A DNA stretch of 64,000 nucleotides from contig NZ_BNCK01000005.1 in the NCBI RefSeq assembly GCF_014656435.1, positions 1-64,000 on the forward strand, in the 5' to 3' direction. The DNA is from Thalassotalea marina (GTDB taxonomy: Bacteria; Pseudomonadota; Gammaproteobacteria; Enterobacterales; Alteromonadaceae). Below, piece after piece: positions 51,548-60,293 of the stretch; positions within the stretch are counted from its first letter, which is position 1, and each line of letters begins with the position of its first letter. The notes under the pieces were generated by a model. It did not search any database. It saw only the letters and a program-made list of their open reading frames with translations, and was not told the DNA's origin. Both the position numbers and the translations under genes were made by a program.

Positions 51548-51809
51548 TTACAAAGCTCAAATTTAACAGGCAGCAAAATTATGTTTCGGTTTACCACACA
51601 ATGCAGAAAAGCGCTGAAAAAAGCGTGAAATTTTAACCTGACATAGCACTTTGCTCGCCTGCTTCAAGCAAAATAGACTTGATCTTGCTTTCCCTTTAAA
51701 AAGAGAGAACAAACAGAAATAACTCATTGAAAGTCTTAAGTTTCAGAGCTAGTATCAAAAAAGAATTTGCAGAATTAAGTCTGTTGTTAAAGAGATTTAA
51801 GCCTTTTAA
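51548..51809. repeat. Direct repeat copy B (262 bp)
   Basis: About 95% identical to copy A at 49758-50020, same orientation. Lies just upstream of the hypothetical gene at 51876 as copy A lies upstream of the gene at 50043, so both may act as promoter-bearing leaders or as recombination sites. Confidence 0.9.
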
Positions 51810-51875
51810 TTATGCTATTAGGGTTAAAATAGTGTAGCGGAAGACATGGTAAAAATTGAACACAGGGAGTTTAAA

Positions 51876-52223
51876 ATGGCTGATTCTACCGAAGAGCTGG
51901 CAATTGCAGAAAAATACTTAAAAGAAATGCTAGAGGCTGATAACACAGGAAACTTTGATTTATATACAAAACGTTATGAAGAAAAATACCTTGTTAATTT
52001 TTCAAGAGAAGTCTTTTTAAATGACATTAAATGTATGAATGAAAGAAACGGCTTGAATATTGGTTACGAATTTCTAGGCACGCTGAGGAATTATAATTTT
52101 AAAGGGTTAGACATTTTCAGGTTTGTTTGGAAAGGCATCTATGAAAAGCGAGATGCAGTGATCGAAATTGCCATTTATAAGAAAGAAGGAAACTGGCATG
52201 TAATTGAGTCGGTTGTTCATTAA
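51876..52223 (+). CDS. Hypothetical protein, NTF2/DUF4440-like fold possible
   Basis: A 115-residue soluble protein: MADSTEELAIAEKYLKEMLE at the start, then DLYTKRYEEKYLVNFSREVFLNDIK, FRFVWKGIYEKRDAVIEIAIYKKEGNWHVIESVVH at the end. The terminal beta-strand pattern with GNWHVIE is like NTF2-like proteins, which is only a suggestion. The ATG at 51876 has GGGAG seven bases before; an in-frame ATG at 51846 is the alternative. Accessory-region gene. Confidence 0.55.
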   Translation: MADSTEELAIAEKYLKEMLEADNTGNFDLYTKRYEEKYLVNFSREVFLNDIKCMNERNGLNIGYEFLGTLRNYNFKGLDIFRFVWKGIYEKRDAVIEIAIYKKEGNWHVIESVVH

Positions 52224-52467
52224 TCTGTACAATTTAAACTTTGCTAGATCAGACTTAATCTGACCTCCACACTAAAACAATTATTTATTAACCTTCACGG
52301 TAGAGCGCCCGTCTAAAATATACGATTATCTGTAATATCCCATCAATTTTTATCTATTTTTGTAATAAAAAACATAAGCCCAATACTATTATGGCTGAAC
52401 TAATAATTGAGCTGAAATAGCAATATGGCTTCCAAAATGCTCAGAACATTTATACGGGAAAACGAGT

Positions 52468-52773
52468 ATGCACAATTTATTTTTATGGAACCATCCTTCC
52501 TTAGCTAGCTTGAACGCCTCAGAAAAGCGAATTCGTATCGCTCAAGCCGTCAAAGCGAGTCGAGTCATCCAACCGGTGAATCAAAACAAAGCGATTATGT
52601 ATCTTGTAATTTTGATTGTTCTACCCGTCGCTTTGCTTACCTATTACTTTTCTTTTGACGTAGCGATTATCTGGGCGCTAGTCAGTACATGTATTTTGAA
52701 TTTCATCTCTACTAAAAAAGAACTAAAACAAGTCGAACCGTACCTTTCTCGACAAAATCAAACACCTCAATAA
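52468..52773 (+). CDS. Hypothetical two-helix membrane protein
   Basis: A 101-residue protein: a soluble N-terminus (LFLWNHPSLASLNASEKRIRIAQAVKASRV), then two hydrophobic helices (AIMYLVILIVLPVALLTYYF; VAIIWALVSTCILNFI) and a charged tail. No family recognised. It may have a weak GAAAACGAG before the ATG. Confidence 0.55.
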   Translation: MHNLFLWNHPSLASLNASEKRIRIAQAVKASRVIQPVNQNKAIMYLVILIVLPVALLTYYFSFDVAIIWALVSTCILNFISTKKELKQVEPYLSRQNQTPQ

Positions 52774-53289
52774 TGAACGTAAATTATTATTAACGTTAAA
52801 ATTAACGGTAAAGCTCACCAAGGATAAGCACCTGTCGCACGGTAGAAGCCACCTTCCATCGTATCTTGATGTTCAGTATCGTCATATATTAACTATTCAA
52901 ACAGCTTAGCTCAAAGCTTAGACAAGTGTTTATCTTTGAGTATTTATCTGGGCATTGGCAATTTCGTTAACGTTTTTGGCGAAATTATTATACGATATCT
53001 CCAATCTTTTAATTACCCAAATGATTCAATGGACATCCTTTTTTAATTCAAACTGTTCTTTTGCCTTAGATCTGCAGTTTACCACCAGCCTACCTTCAAG
53101 TGTTGCGACTTAAGAAAATTCTTTGTGGGTATCTAAGCCTATGAAAATTATGTTATGTTTAGCTAGGCTGGCCTTTGCAATTTAGTTAATTAACAAACAA
53201 ATTTTCGCAATGGCTTATTAAGCTAACCCTCGACAATGCAAAGTTCAGCACCGTGTGATGGGTATTTTTTCTATGTGCCAGGGAGTGCC
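52774..53289. other. Gene-free stretch with 27-bp repeat copy 2
   Basis: 516 bases with no convincing gene. Read on the minus strand, a short end-of-gene-like tail ending EGGFYRATGAYPW lies near 52815-52880 and may be a gene remnant. The 27-base repeat (53019-53045) is in the middle. An ATG at 53236 in frame with the next gene is judged upstream of its real start. Confidence 0.35.
53019..53045 (+). repeat. 27-bp exact repeat, copy 2
   Basis: Exact copy of 51518-51544, same orientation. Here it is not followed by the 263-bp repeat, so the two repeats are separate units. Confidence 0.9.
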
Positions 53290-53643
53290 ATGAATATTCT
53301 AAAAATTTATTTTCCAATTAAAATATTAGCTTTATTGTCTTTTGTTTCTATCGGCATAAAGTATTGGGAACCAACTGAGGTGGGCTTTTATTTATTGCTA
53401 TCACCTTATGCAGTGTTAATTTTTTTATCGAATGCTAATAATTACCGAAATACCAAACTTAGTGCCTTAAGAAGCATTCCTGCAGTCCTCACTTTTCTTT
53501 TGGTACCTATTTTGTTGTTTGGTATACAGTCCGATGCTCAAGCTGGCATAGGGGTTATGTTCGGACTTATGATTCAACTAGCATCAATTAGTCTAGCCGA
53601 GTTAATCATTTTGTTGTTTGTTAAAGATAAAAACAGTACATAA
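53290..53643 (+). CDS. Hypothetical four-helix membrane protein
   Basis: A 117-residue protein with four hydrophobic segments (YFPIKILALLSFVSIGI; FYLLLSPYAVLIFLS; IPAVLTFLLVPILLFGI; GIGVMFGLMIQLASISLAELIILLFV). The ATG at 53290 with GGGAG six bases before it is preferred over 53236, which adds a polar, Cys-containing extension. No family recognised. Accessory-region gene. Confidence 0.6.
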   Translation: MNILKIYFPIKILALLSFVSIGIKYWEPTEVGFYLLLSPYAVLIFLSNANNYRNTKLSALRSIPAVLTFLLVPILLFGIQSDAQAGIGVMFGLMIQLASISLAELIILLFVKDKNST

Positions 53644-53820
53644 CAAGCAGTCAAAAAAGGGGATTTTTTGTAGATTAAATAATACTGATAGGACATGACT
53701 GAAAATTAACTGTAAATTAATTTTAGCAGACTAAAGCCTTGTCATAGGCTTCTCGTATAGTATTCAAAGAGTTATGTATTTATTTAAATTCAAATTAAAT
53801 TTTAAGATTTAAGGGATATT

Positions 53821-54378
53821 ATGAATTGTACAAGTTGTAAAAATGGGACGTTATTTCCGAGTTTTATTGAGGGTCAATTTCGTGCACATACGTGCTCTAA
53901 TTGCGGTGGTAATTGGATTTTAATTGAGGATTACGTTTCTTGGAAAGAGAGAAACCAAGACTACGAATTTTCTGAAGAAATTTCTGTTGAAGAATCTGAA
54001 ATAACGGAAAGCAAAAAAGCAATGTTGTGTCCTTCATCAGGAACAATAATGAGAAAATTTAGAATTTCTTCTCAAAATGAACATAAAGTCGATTATAGCT
54101 CTGTTGTTGGCGGGTTGTGGTTAGATAAAGGTGAATGGGAGTTATTAAAAAGCGAGGGACTAGCTGGTTGTTTAAACTCAGTAGTAACACAAAGTTGGCA
54201 GCGTAATATCCGCCAAGATAGCGCAAAACAAAATTTTGCAGATATTTACAAAGCTAAATTTGGTGATGATACTTATTCTAAAGTAAAAGAAATGCGAGCA
54301 TGGTTAATGTCACAAGAACATAAATCAGATTTAAGAGCCTATCTTTTAGCAGAAGACCCTTATTCTGCAGAGAAGTAG
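53821..54378 (+). CDS. TFIIB-type zinc-ribbon protein
   Basis: A 185-residue protein. The first ~35 residues form a zinc ribbon of the zf-TFIIB group: MNCTSCKNGTLF...CSNCGGNWI with Cys at 3, 6 and the CSNC pair. A second, degenerate copy appears around residues 70-105 (AMLCPSSGTIMRKF...GGLWLDKGEWELL), where GxWLDxGEWE is a usual companion motif in this group. The rest is helical. Function unknown; nucleic-acid or protein binding is likely. Confidence 0.78.
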   Translation: MNCTSCKNGTLFPSFIEGQFRAHTCSNCGGNWILIEDYVSWKERNQDYEFSEEISVEESEITESKKAMLCPSSGTIMRKFRISSQNEHKVDYSSVVGGLWLDKGEWELLKSEGLAGCLNSVVTQSWQRNIRQDSAKQNFADIYKAKFGDDTYSKVKEMRAWLMSQEHKSDLRAYLLAEDPYSAEK

Positions 54379-54489
54379 TATAAAAATGAACAATAAGCGT
54401 GACGGACATCAACTAAGTCGAAACAATTTTATCTACATCCTTCATGCTTATTACCAAACGTTTCCCAAGTATTATTTAAAGGATAAACG

Positions 54490-54726
54490 ATGGCACCTCC
54501 ATGGCATGGTGAAAAAGTTAACTTATTTATTCGCCTTTTAGCAATTGTATTTATTCTTTGTGCCTTAATTGCATTTAGATCTCTAGTTGAACATCGTGAT
54601 GACATTTTTATTGATGCTGATTGGCGAGATTACATCGGACTTATGTTTGCCCCATATGTTTTTCTTTTATTTTTAAAAGTAGCCGTTACTGGTTATGCCC
54701 CTAAAACATGGCTACCTTGGAAGTAA
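54490..54726 (+). CDS. Hypothetical small two-helix membrane protein
   Basis: A 78-residue protein: two hydrophobic segments (LFIRLLAIVFILCALIAF; IGLMFAPYVFLLFLKVAVTG) joined by an acidic loop (EHRDDIFIDADWRDY). It begins MAPPWHG with GGATAAACG upstream. No family recognised. Small size and isolation fit the accessory region. Confidence 0.55.
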   Translation: MAPPWHGEKVNLFIRLLAIVFILCALIAFRSLVEHRDDIFIDADWRDYIGLMFAPYVFLLFLKVAVTGYAPKTWLPWK

Positions 54727-55031
54727 ATAATATCGGAAAGCAACATAACATATTAGCTGAGCTAATCTTCGAGATTGTGGGCTAACGCCTCAAGGGTAAT
54801 CAAATATTTATATTACCTTGCATTTACACGATGGAATTGAATGGTAAATCGCTACGAAAGTAAAGTTGTTAGTTTAAGGGCACACAACAAACCCAACCAC
54901 ATTAAATAACAATCACTCTCATAATCATTTACAAAACTTCCCCTTTTCTGTAACCTCTTTCTACCTGTTTAAAACGGGCGTTCTTTAGCGATGAGATATC
55001 TCTGTCGCATATCACTTAATTAAATTATTAA
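54727..55031. other. Intergenic region upstream of TonB receptor
   Basis: 305 bases without a gene. It holds the possible Fur box at 54909-54931 and otherwise nothing recognised. Confidence 0.5.
54909..54931. promoter_or_regulatory. Possible Fur box before siderophore receptor
   Basis: Read on the minus strand the segment is AAATGATTATGAGAGTGATT, which has the repeated ATGATtAT pattern of Fur sites (GATAATGAT hexamer units). It lies about 100 bases before a siderophore receptor gene, where Fur repression is expected. Half-sites are imperfect. Confidence 0.5.
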
Positions 55032-57194
55032 ATGGATTTCCTAATGATTTGTTCAGCTTTAAAAGCAACCTCTCCTTTTGTTTACAGTGCGATAACAGCC
55101 GTAATATTATTCCCCTTTTCAAAAACAGCTTTTGCAAATACAAACGAAAATATTGAAAGAGTCACGATTATCGGCGAGAAAACTTCTGGTTATAAAGTCG
55201 ATTTAATGAACTCAGCGACAGGCTTAGACCTGTCACATTTACAAACTCCACAATCTGCCATTGCTATTACCAGCCAATCTATGACTGATCAACAACTCAC
55301 CAGCGCAATTGCTGCCATAACGAGTGTAACAGGCGTTAATGCGAGGGAAGCTGACAACGGTAAATTCTCTATCACAGCGCGTGGTATTGGCGTTACCAGC
55401 ATTCTTTACGATGGCATAGCAACAACTTACGATACCCGCTTTAACTACGGCGATAACCTCACTGATACCGCTATTTACGAACGTATTGAAGTTGTTCGCG
55501 GTGCAACAGGTTTAATGCTAGGCGCAGGTAACCCTTCCGCAGCAATTAACTTAGTTCGTAAACGCCCCACAGCCAAATCGCAATTTAACGTGTCAGCATC
55601 TATCGGTTCTTGGCAAGATTATCGTAGTGTTATCGATGCATCAAGCAGCTTAAATAATAATTCATCACTGCGTGGTAGAGCCGTTGTTGCTTATCAAGAT
55701 AAACAATCATACCAAGATAGGTTTACGCAAAAAACAGCCACATTATACGGTATTGTTGAAGCCGATTTAACGGATCGCACTTTGCTTACCTTTGCAGTAG
55801 ATTCTCAAAAAACAACGCCAGAAGGAACCATGTCAGGCGGCTTGCCAATATTCTACAGTGATGGTTCTCGCACAAATTACGCAAGAGAAACATCTACGGC
55901 GCCTGATTGGTCTTCGTCAAAAACAAACGCGCTAAATAGCTTTATCAGCCTAGATCATTACTTCAACTCTAATTGGCAGCTAAGTGCCAGCTACATTTAT
56001 GGTAACAATGATTTAGAATATGATGTGTTTTGGGCGACCGGCCATCCCGACCCTGAAACCAACACAGGTATGTCTCCAGGCTCTATAAACTTTATTGATG
56101 CTAAGCGTATCCAGAGAACCTATGAGTTAGAATTGACTGGCCAATTCAATTGGTTAAATAAAAATCATCAAATAATGTTTGGCTATAACAACCAAAACCA
56201 AGACTTTTCAACGCCCTATTTTCCTGCACAAGAACAAGCAAAAATCATTGGCGACTTTACTGCCTCAAATTATAACTACCCCAGACCAACCTGGAAAACA
56301 ACTGCGGCTTACGGCTCGTATGGCACCACAGAACAAAGCGCATTGTATTTTGCTTCTCAACTTAATTTTACTGATGCATTATCTGTCATTTTAGGTAGTC
56401 GGTTGAACCAATGGAAAACTGATCATGATAACTTTGGCAGGAAGCACAATTACGAGTTAGATAATGAACTAACAACTTACCTCGGTACCACTTATGCTCT
56501 AACCGATAATTGGTCTCTGTACGCAAACTATACAGATATTTTTACCCCACAGAATCGCGTTGATAAAAATGGCCACTACCTTGACCCTATTCAAGGGGAA
56601 AATTATGAATTAGGTATTAAAGCAACGTTATTAGATGGCCTGCTAGACTTAGCTTTCTCTGGGTTTAAAATTTACCAAGACAACCTTGGCGAATATACTG
56701 GCGAAACCATTGCAGGCACTTCCCAATCGATTTATCGACCAGTTGACGGCACACGCACACAGGGGTTTGAATTTGAATTAAACGGGGCATTGAGTGAAAA
56801 TTGGAATAGTTATTTTGGCTACACCTATAGTAAAGGTGAAGCGCCAAAAGGAGACCCAATAAATACAACCAACCCAAAAAATCAATTCAAGTTGTTTACC
56901 ACTTATAAGCTAGATAGCCTGTTAGCTGGCTTAAAAGTTGGTGCAGGATACCGCTGGCAAAGCCGTACTTACGATGATGTTAACAACCCTGTTAAGGGCA
57001 AGGTTGAAGTTGAACAGTCAAGTTATGGGGTTGCAAGCCTTATGGCAAATTATCAAGTTAACTCACGATTATCAGTAAGCTTAAACCTTGATAATCTGTT
57101 TGATAAAACCTACTACAGTCAAATTGGCTTTTATAACCAATACCGATACGCCAGCCCACGTAAATTTGCCCTTCAACTAACTTATAGTTTATAA
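55032..57194 (+). CDS. TonB-dependent siderophore receptor
   Basis: A 720-residue outer-membrane receptor. Signal peptide about 1-36 (VILFPFSKTAFA|N), plug domain ~45-170 (TPQSAIAITSQSMTDQQLTSAIAAI...YERIEVVRGATGLMLGAGNPSAAINLVRKRP, the plug hallmark), and a 22-strand barrel with the C-terminal TonB-receptor motif (LSLNLDNLFDKTYYSQIGF...ASPRKFALQLTYSL). It matches the siderophore-receptor subgroup (FhuE/FoxA/FpvA-like). No clear TonB-box extension for sigma signalling is present. A terminator follows. Iron-siderophore uptake is likely, exact ligand unknown. Confidence 0.92.
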   Translation: MDFLMICSALKATSPFVYSAITAVILFPFSKTAFANTNENIERVTIIGEKTSGYKVDLMNSATGLDLSHLQTPQSAIAITSQSMTDQQLTSAIAAITSVTGVNAREADNGKFSITARGIGVTSILYDGIATTYDTRFNYGDNLTDTAIYERIEVVRGATGLMLGAGNPSAAINLVRKRPTAKSQFNVSASIGSWQDYRSVIDASSSLNNNSSLRGRAVVAYQDKQSYQDRFTQKTATLYGIVEADLTDRTLLTFAVDSQKTTPEGTMSGGLPIFYSDGSRTNYARETSTAPDWSSSKTNALNSFISLDHYFNSNWQLSASYIYGNNDLEYDVFWATGHPDPETNTGMSPGSINFIDAKRIQRTYELELTGQFNWLNKNHQIMFGYNNQNQDFSTPYFPAQEQAKIIGDFTASNYNYPRPTWKTTAAYGSYGTTEQSALYFASQLNFTDALSVILGSRLNQWKTDHDNFGRKHNYELDNELTTYLGTTYALTDNWSLYANYTDIFTPQNRVDKNGHYLDPIQGENYELGIKATLLDGLLDLAFSGFKIYQDNLGEYTGETIAGTSQSIYRPVDGTRTQGFEFELNGALSENWNSYFGYTYSKGEAPKGDPINTTNPKNQFKLFTTYKLDSLLAGLKVGAGYRWQSRTYDDVNNPVKGKVEVEQSSYGVASLMANYQVNSRLSVSLNLDNLFDKTYYSQIGFYNQYRYASPRKFALQLTYSL

Positions 57195-57199
57195 CGAAA

Positions 57200-57222
57200 A
57201 AAGCGGCTTAAAAGGCCGCTTT
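57200..57222 (+). terminator. Terminator of TonB receptor gene
   Basis: AAAGCGGC (57200-57207) pairs perfectly with GCCGCTTT (57215-57222), 7-base loop, right after the receptor stop. Few Ts follow, so partly symmetric. Confidence 0.75.
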
Positions 57223-57437
57223 AACTCATGAACTAATAGTTTGCAGATTAAAACTCAGCAAAAATCATTAGGTTAAATGTGGTATTTATCTTCAATTTGT
57301 GTAACGTAATTAGTTTAAATCTCAGCTAACAGTTGCTAGGGTGTTTGCTTACAGGTTAACGTTTAGCTTTGTTTAATAAGAACAATAACTAAACCATGGG
57401 TTAAACTTTTCGCTAGTTGCAACAAGGAGAAAATACG

Positions 57438-57803
57438 ATGTCGAAATCTGCAATTAATTTGCTCGAAAAATTTTCCAAATTTTCAGAACACTGGTCGCCA
57501 AAGGTTGTGGCTGAAATGAACGACTATCAGTTTAAGCTGGCAAAAATACAAGGTGACTTTGTATGGCATGATCATAAAGACACGGATGAGGTTTTCTTCG
57601 TTATTGAAGGCTCAATGCGTATTGATTTCAGAGACGGAAAGGTTGAACTTAACGAAGGCGAAATGTTTGTCGTGCCTAAAGGTGTTGAACATAAACCATT
57701 TGCAGAAAATGAATGCAAAGTTATGTTTGTTGAAACTCGTGGAGTGACAAATACGGGGGATGCCAGCGGTGAACTCACCGCAGAAAAAGATGTTTGGGTT
57801 TAA
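57438..57803 (+). CDS. Cupin-domain protein
   Basis: A 121-residue single cupin. The metal-binding motif 1 is in [22 protein letters not shown] (His, His, Glu) and motif 2 in [19 protein letters not shown] (His). It probably binds a divalent metal or carries a small isomerase activity. AAGGAGA eight bases before ATG 57438 fixes the start (an in-frame TTG lies at 57417). Stands alone. Substrate unknown. Confidence 0.9.
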   Translation: MSKSAINLLEKFSKFSEHWSPKVVAEMNDYQFKLAKIQGDFVWHDHKDTDEVFFVIEGSMRIDFRDGKVELNEGEMFVVPKGVEHKPFAENECKVMFVETRGVTNTGDASGELTAEKDVWV

Positions 57804-57959
57804 AGCGACTTAGCTCGATATATTATTATTTACAGTTTTAATACACTTCTAAACAACATAAACTACCCCCTCTTTTAGTTAATATTTTCAGACATTTACT
57901 AAAAGTTACGGTAATTAGTAGAAAACAAATATTATTTTAATTTACGACAAGGAGTTTTC

Positions 57960-58769
57960 ATGAGTTGTTCAAAGTATTTTTTCGCTATAGTGTTAGCAAG
58001 TTTAATTTCATTTTCAGCCTATGCTAACGAGCAAACGTGTCAACAATTAGCTGATAGATTCAACAAAGACAATGCGAGTCCAAACTCCGCTTATAACATG
58101 GCTTGTTGCGCAGCATTAAAAGGCGACATAGAAAACGCTTTTTCATACCTAGAATTGTCCATTGAAAAAGGTTTTAAAGATCACCAATGGATGATAAAGG
58201 ATAGCGATCTCACCTCTCTTCATCAAGACAGTCGTTGGGCTGAGCTGGTACAACAAGCTACTGATGCTGAAACGCTTTATCTTTCAAAAATTAATGTTGA
58301 GTTGTACGAGCTTTATCAAGCTGATCAATCAGATAGACAGTCTGAAACAATTGATTGGAATATTGTGGGTAAAAGAGATGAAATGAGGCAAGCACGAGTG
58401 CATGAACTGCTCAGCGCCAACAAACTTAGCCATGGTGATGATTTTTTCCACGCGGCGATGGTTATGCAACATGGTGGCTCTTCTAAAGACTACAAACTGG
58501 CCAATGAACTTTCGCTAAAGGCGGCTGAGCTTAATCCTTCAAATAAAACTGCAAAATGGCTTGCTTGTGCTGCTGAAGATAGATATTTGCAAAGTATCGG
58601 AAAACCTCAGATCTGGGGAACACAATACAAAAAACAAAATAAAGATGCGCCTTGGACATTAGAGCCGTTTGATCAAACGGTAAAAACGGATAAACAACGA
58701 GTTGAAATGGGCGTTCGAACGATAAAAGAGTCTTTGGCTAGAGTTGAGCAAATGAATGGTAAAAAGTAG
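57960..58769 (+). CDS. Exported TPR-like / DUF6624-type protein
   Basis: A 269-residue protein with signal peptide (YFFAIVLASLISFSAYA|N). Residues 30-95 form a TPR-like end-of-group repeat (SAYNMACCAALKGDIENAFSYLELSIEKGFKDHQWMIKDSDL). The C-terminal half resembles the DUF6624 family: LLSANKLSHGDDFFHAAMVMQHGGSSKDYKLANELSLKAAELNP and KWLACAAEDRYLQSIGKPQIWGTQY. AAGGAG lies seven bases before the ATG. Periplasmic; function unknown. Confidence 0.78.
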   Translation: MSCSKYFFAIVLASLISFSAYANEQTCQQLADRFNKDNASPNSAYNMACCAALKGDIENAFSYLELSIEKGFKDHQWMIKDSDLTSLHQDSRWAELVQQATDAETLYLSKINVELYELYQADQSDRQSETIDWNIVGKRDEMRQARVHELLSANKLSHGDDFFHAAMVMQHGGSSKDYKLANELSLKAAELNPSNKTAKWLACAAEDRYLQSIGKPQIWGTQYKKQNKDAPWTLEPFDQTVKTDKQRVEMGVRTIKESLARVEQMNGKK

Positions 58770-58830
58770 TGTTCATTAGAAAACAACACTTATTATTTTT
58801 ATCATAATAGCTAGATATAAAGGAGTAAAA

Positions 58831-59055
58831 ATGGCCCATTCAACGCACATATTTGATCGTTTTATGCAGGCGATAAAGAGCTTTGGCATCGCTTCATATA
58901 GTTTAATTTTAGTTTTCATCGCAAGAAGCATGTTTTTTAGTTCCCCAGAACAGCAACATATTACAGCACAAGGTTTGATGCTCGGTGGCGCGATTATTTT
59001 TGGACTAGCGCTGACTAAGGTGATATTTGAAATTGTTCCTACTCAAGAAACATAA
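58831..59055 (+). CDS. Small membrane protein
   Basis: A 74-residue protein with two hydrophobic segments (FGIASYSLILVFIARSMFF; GLMLGGAIIFGLALTKVIF) and a short polar middle. AAAGGAG seven bases before the ATG supports it. No family recognised. It could be co-transcribed with the preceding exported protein (61-base gap). Confidence 0.6.
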   Translation: MAHSTHIFDRFMQAIKSFGIASYSLILVFIARSMFFSSPEQQHITAQGLMLGGAIIFGLALTKVIFEIVPTQET

Positions 59056-59157
59056 TAATTTGCTTATGTTTTAGAAAAACAAAAAGAAAGCCCCTTAAGT
59101 TTGCCTATATCACTTATATTTGGGATAGTTAGCAAAAATTTTTAGCTTGATAGTTTG

Positions 59158-60204
59158 ATGAGTGCCACAGCTTATTTATTGTTTTTCTTTTCCTCTCTTG
59201 GTGTATTTAACGGCTTCATATTAGCCTCATGGATACTCACGCGCTCAAATAAACAGCCTGGAGATAACTGGTTAGCAGTACTTTTGTTACTAATAAGCAT
59301 CAGAATTGGCAAATCCGTCGCTTTTTATTTTACACCTGATTTAAGCAAGAACATTTTACAACTAGGCTTGACCGCTTGTGTTCTAATCGGGCCATGTTTG
59401 ATAACATACCTTGTTTACAAAGAAAAAATCAGCTCACTTGAACACGCAGTAAAGTGGTTTTTTATCGGTTTAACTGTCGCTATTGTTATTTTAGGTATTG
59501 TATTCCCCTACAACACCTACTTAGATTTATGGCAGAACTGGGTTTTTCGTGGTTCAAGTTTACTATGGCTCTTGTGTTTGTTTACGGGTTGCTATTTGTA
59601 CCGCGAAAGAATACAAAGTTTATCTGGCCAATGGCACAAACTATTAACTGACAAAGCCTTTATTACCATTATTGGTAGTTCGTTAATTTGGCTCGCCTAT
59701 TTTACAGCGAGTTACACCTCTTACATTATGGGGGCGTTGAGTTTTACGCTGATCCTTTATTTATCTGTTTTGATATTGTTAAAGCCATTATCAAAACATC
59801 AAGTAGAGCCATTAGCTGCGCCACGAGTCGAAGCTGATAAATACGCAAATAATAAACTAACTGATTCACAAACCGAGCAATATTCTGCAACCTTGAATCT
59901 ACTGATGGCTAACGAACAGCTCTTTATTGATCCACAGCTGTCGTTACCTCGACTAGCCAAACGATTAGGTATGTCTCACACAACATTATCACAGCTGCTT
60001 AATGATCATTATCAAATGAATTTTAAACAATACATCAATAGTCAACGCGTGTTACTGGCACAAAAGCTTTTAGTGGAACAACCTAATGCCAGTATTGATC
60101 ACATAGCTGAACAAAGTGGTTTTAGCGCGTCCTCTACATTTTACAGTGCATTTAAGCAGCAAACTGGTGTTACACCCAACCGTTTTCGCACTGCGAAATT
60201 ATAA
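59158..60204 (+). CDS. Membrane AraC-family regulator
   Basis: A 348-residue protein. The N-terminal ~220 residues hold about seven membrane helices (AYLLFFFSSLGVFNGFILAS; WLAVLLLLISIRIGKSVAFYF; GLTACVLIGPCLITYLVY; ...). The C-terminus is an AraC HTH pair (LSLPRLAKRLGMSHTTLSQLLNDHYQMNFKQYINSQRV and IAEQSGFSASSTFYSAFKQQTGVTPNRFR). Such membrane AraC proteins may sense an envelope signal. It is immediately upstream of the NTF2/DJ-1 fusion gene, which is a likely target. Confidence 0.9.
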   Translation: MSATAYLLFFFSSLGVFNGFILASWILTRSNKQPGDNWLAVLLLLISIRIGKSVAFYFTPDLSKNILQLGLTACVLIGPCLITYLVYKEKISSLEHAVKWFFIGLTVAIVILGIVFPYNTYLDLWQNWVFRGSSLLWLLCLFTGCYLYRERIQSLSGQWHKLLTDKAFITIIGSSLIWLAYFTASYTSYIMGALSFTLILYLSVLILLKPLSKHQVEPLAAPRVEADKYANNKLTDSQTEQYSATLNLLMANEQLFIDPQLSLPRLAKRLGMSHTTLSQLLNDHYQMNFKQYINSQRVLLAQKLLVEQPNASIDHIAEQSGFSASSTFYSAFKQQTGVTPNRFRTAKL

Positions 60205-60293
60205 TTTCGGACTCCTGTAATATAACTTAGCTATCTGTTTTTATTGAAATTAATTTAAATTGAACTCCAACAACATTTAAGGAGTTCAATAAA

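Larger units (their letters stand above)
51447..51845. other. Gene-free stretch with repeat B and a 27-bp repeat
   Basis: It holds a 27-base repeat at 51518-51544 (second copy at 53019-53045), then direct repeat B (51548-51809), which reaches to within 40 bases of the next gene. No ORF or terminator recognised. Confidence 0.6.

Noticed and set aside
53641..53660. attC-like TAACAAGCAGTC at the end of the 53290 gene
   Set aside because: No matching 3' arm before the next gene and no L''-like pairing. Too weak.
54779..54873. Second attC-like site with GGCTAACGCCTCAAG at the left and GTTGTTAG at the right
   Set aside because: The arms do not pair with each other and the left core breaks the RYYYAAC rule.
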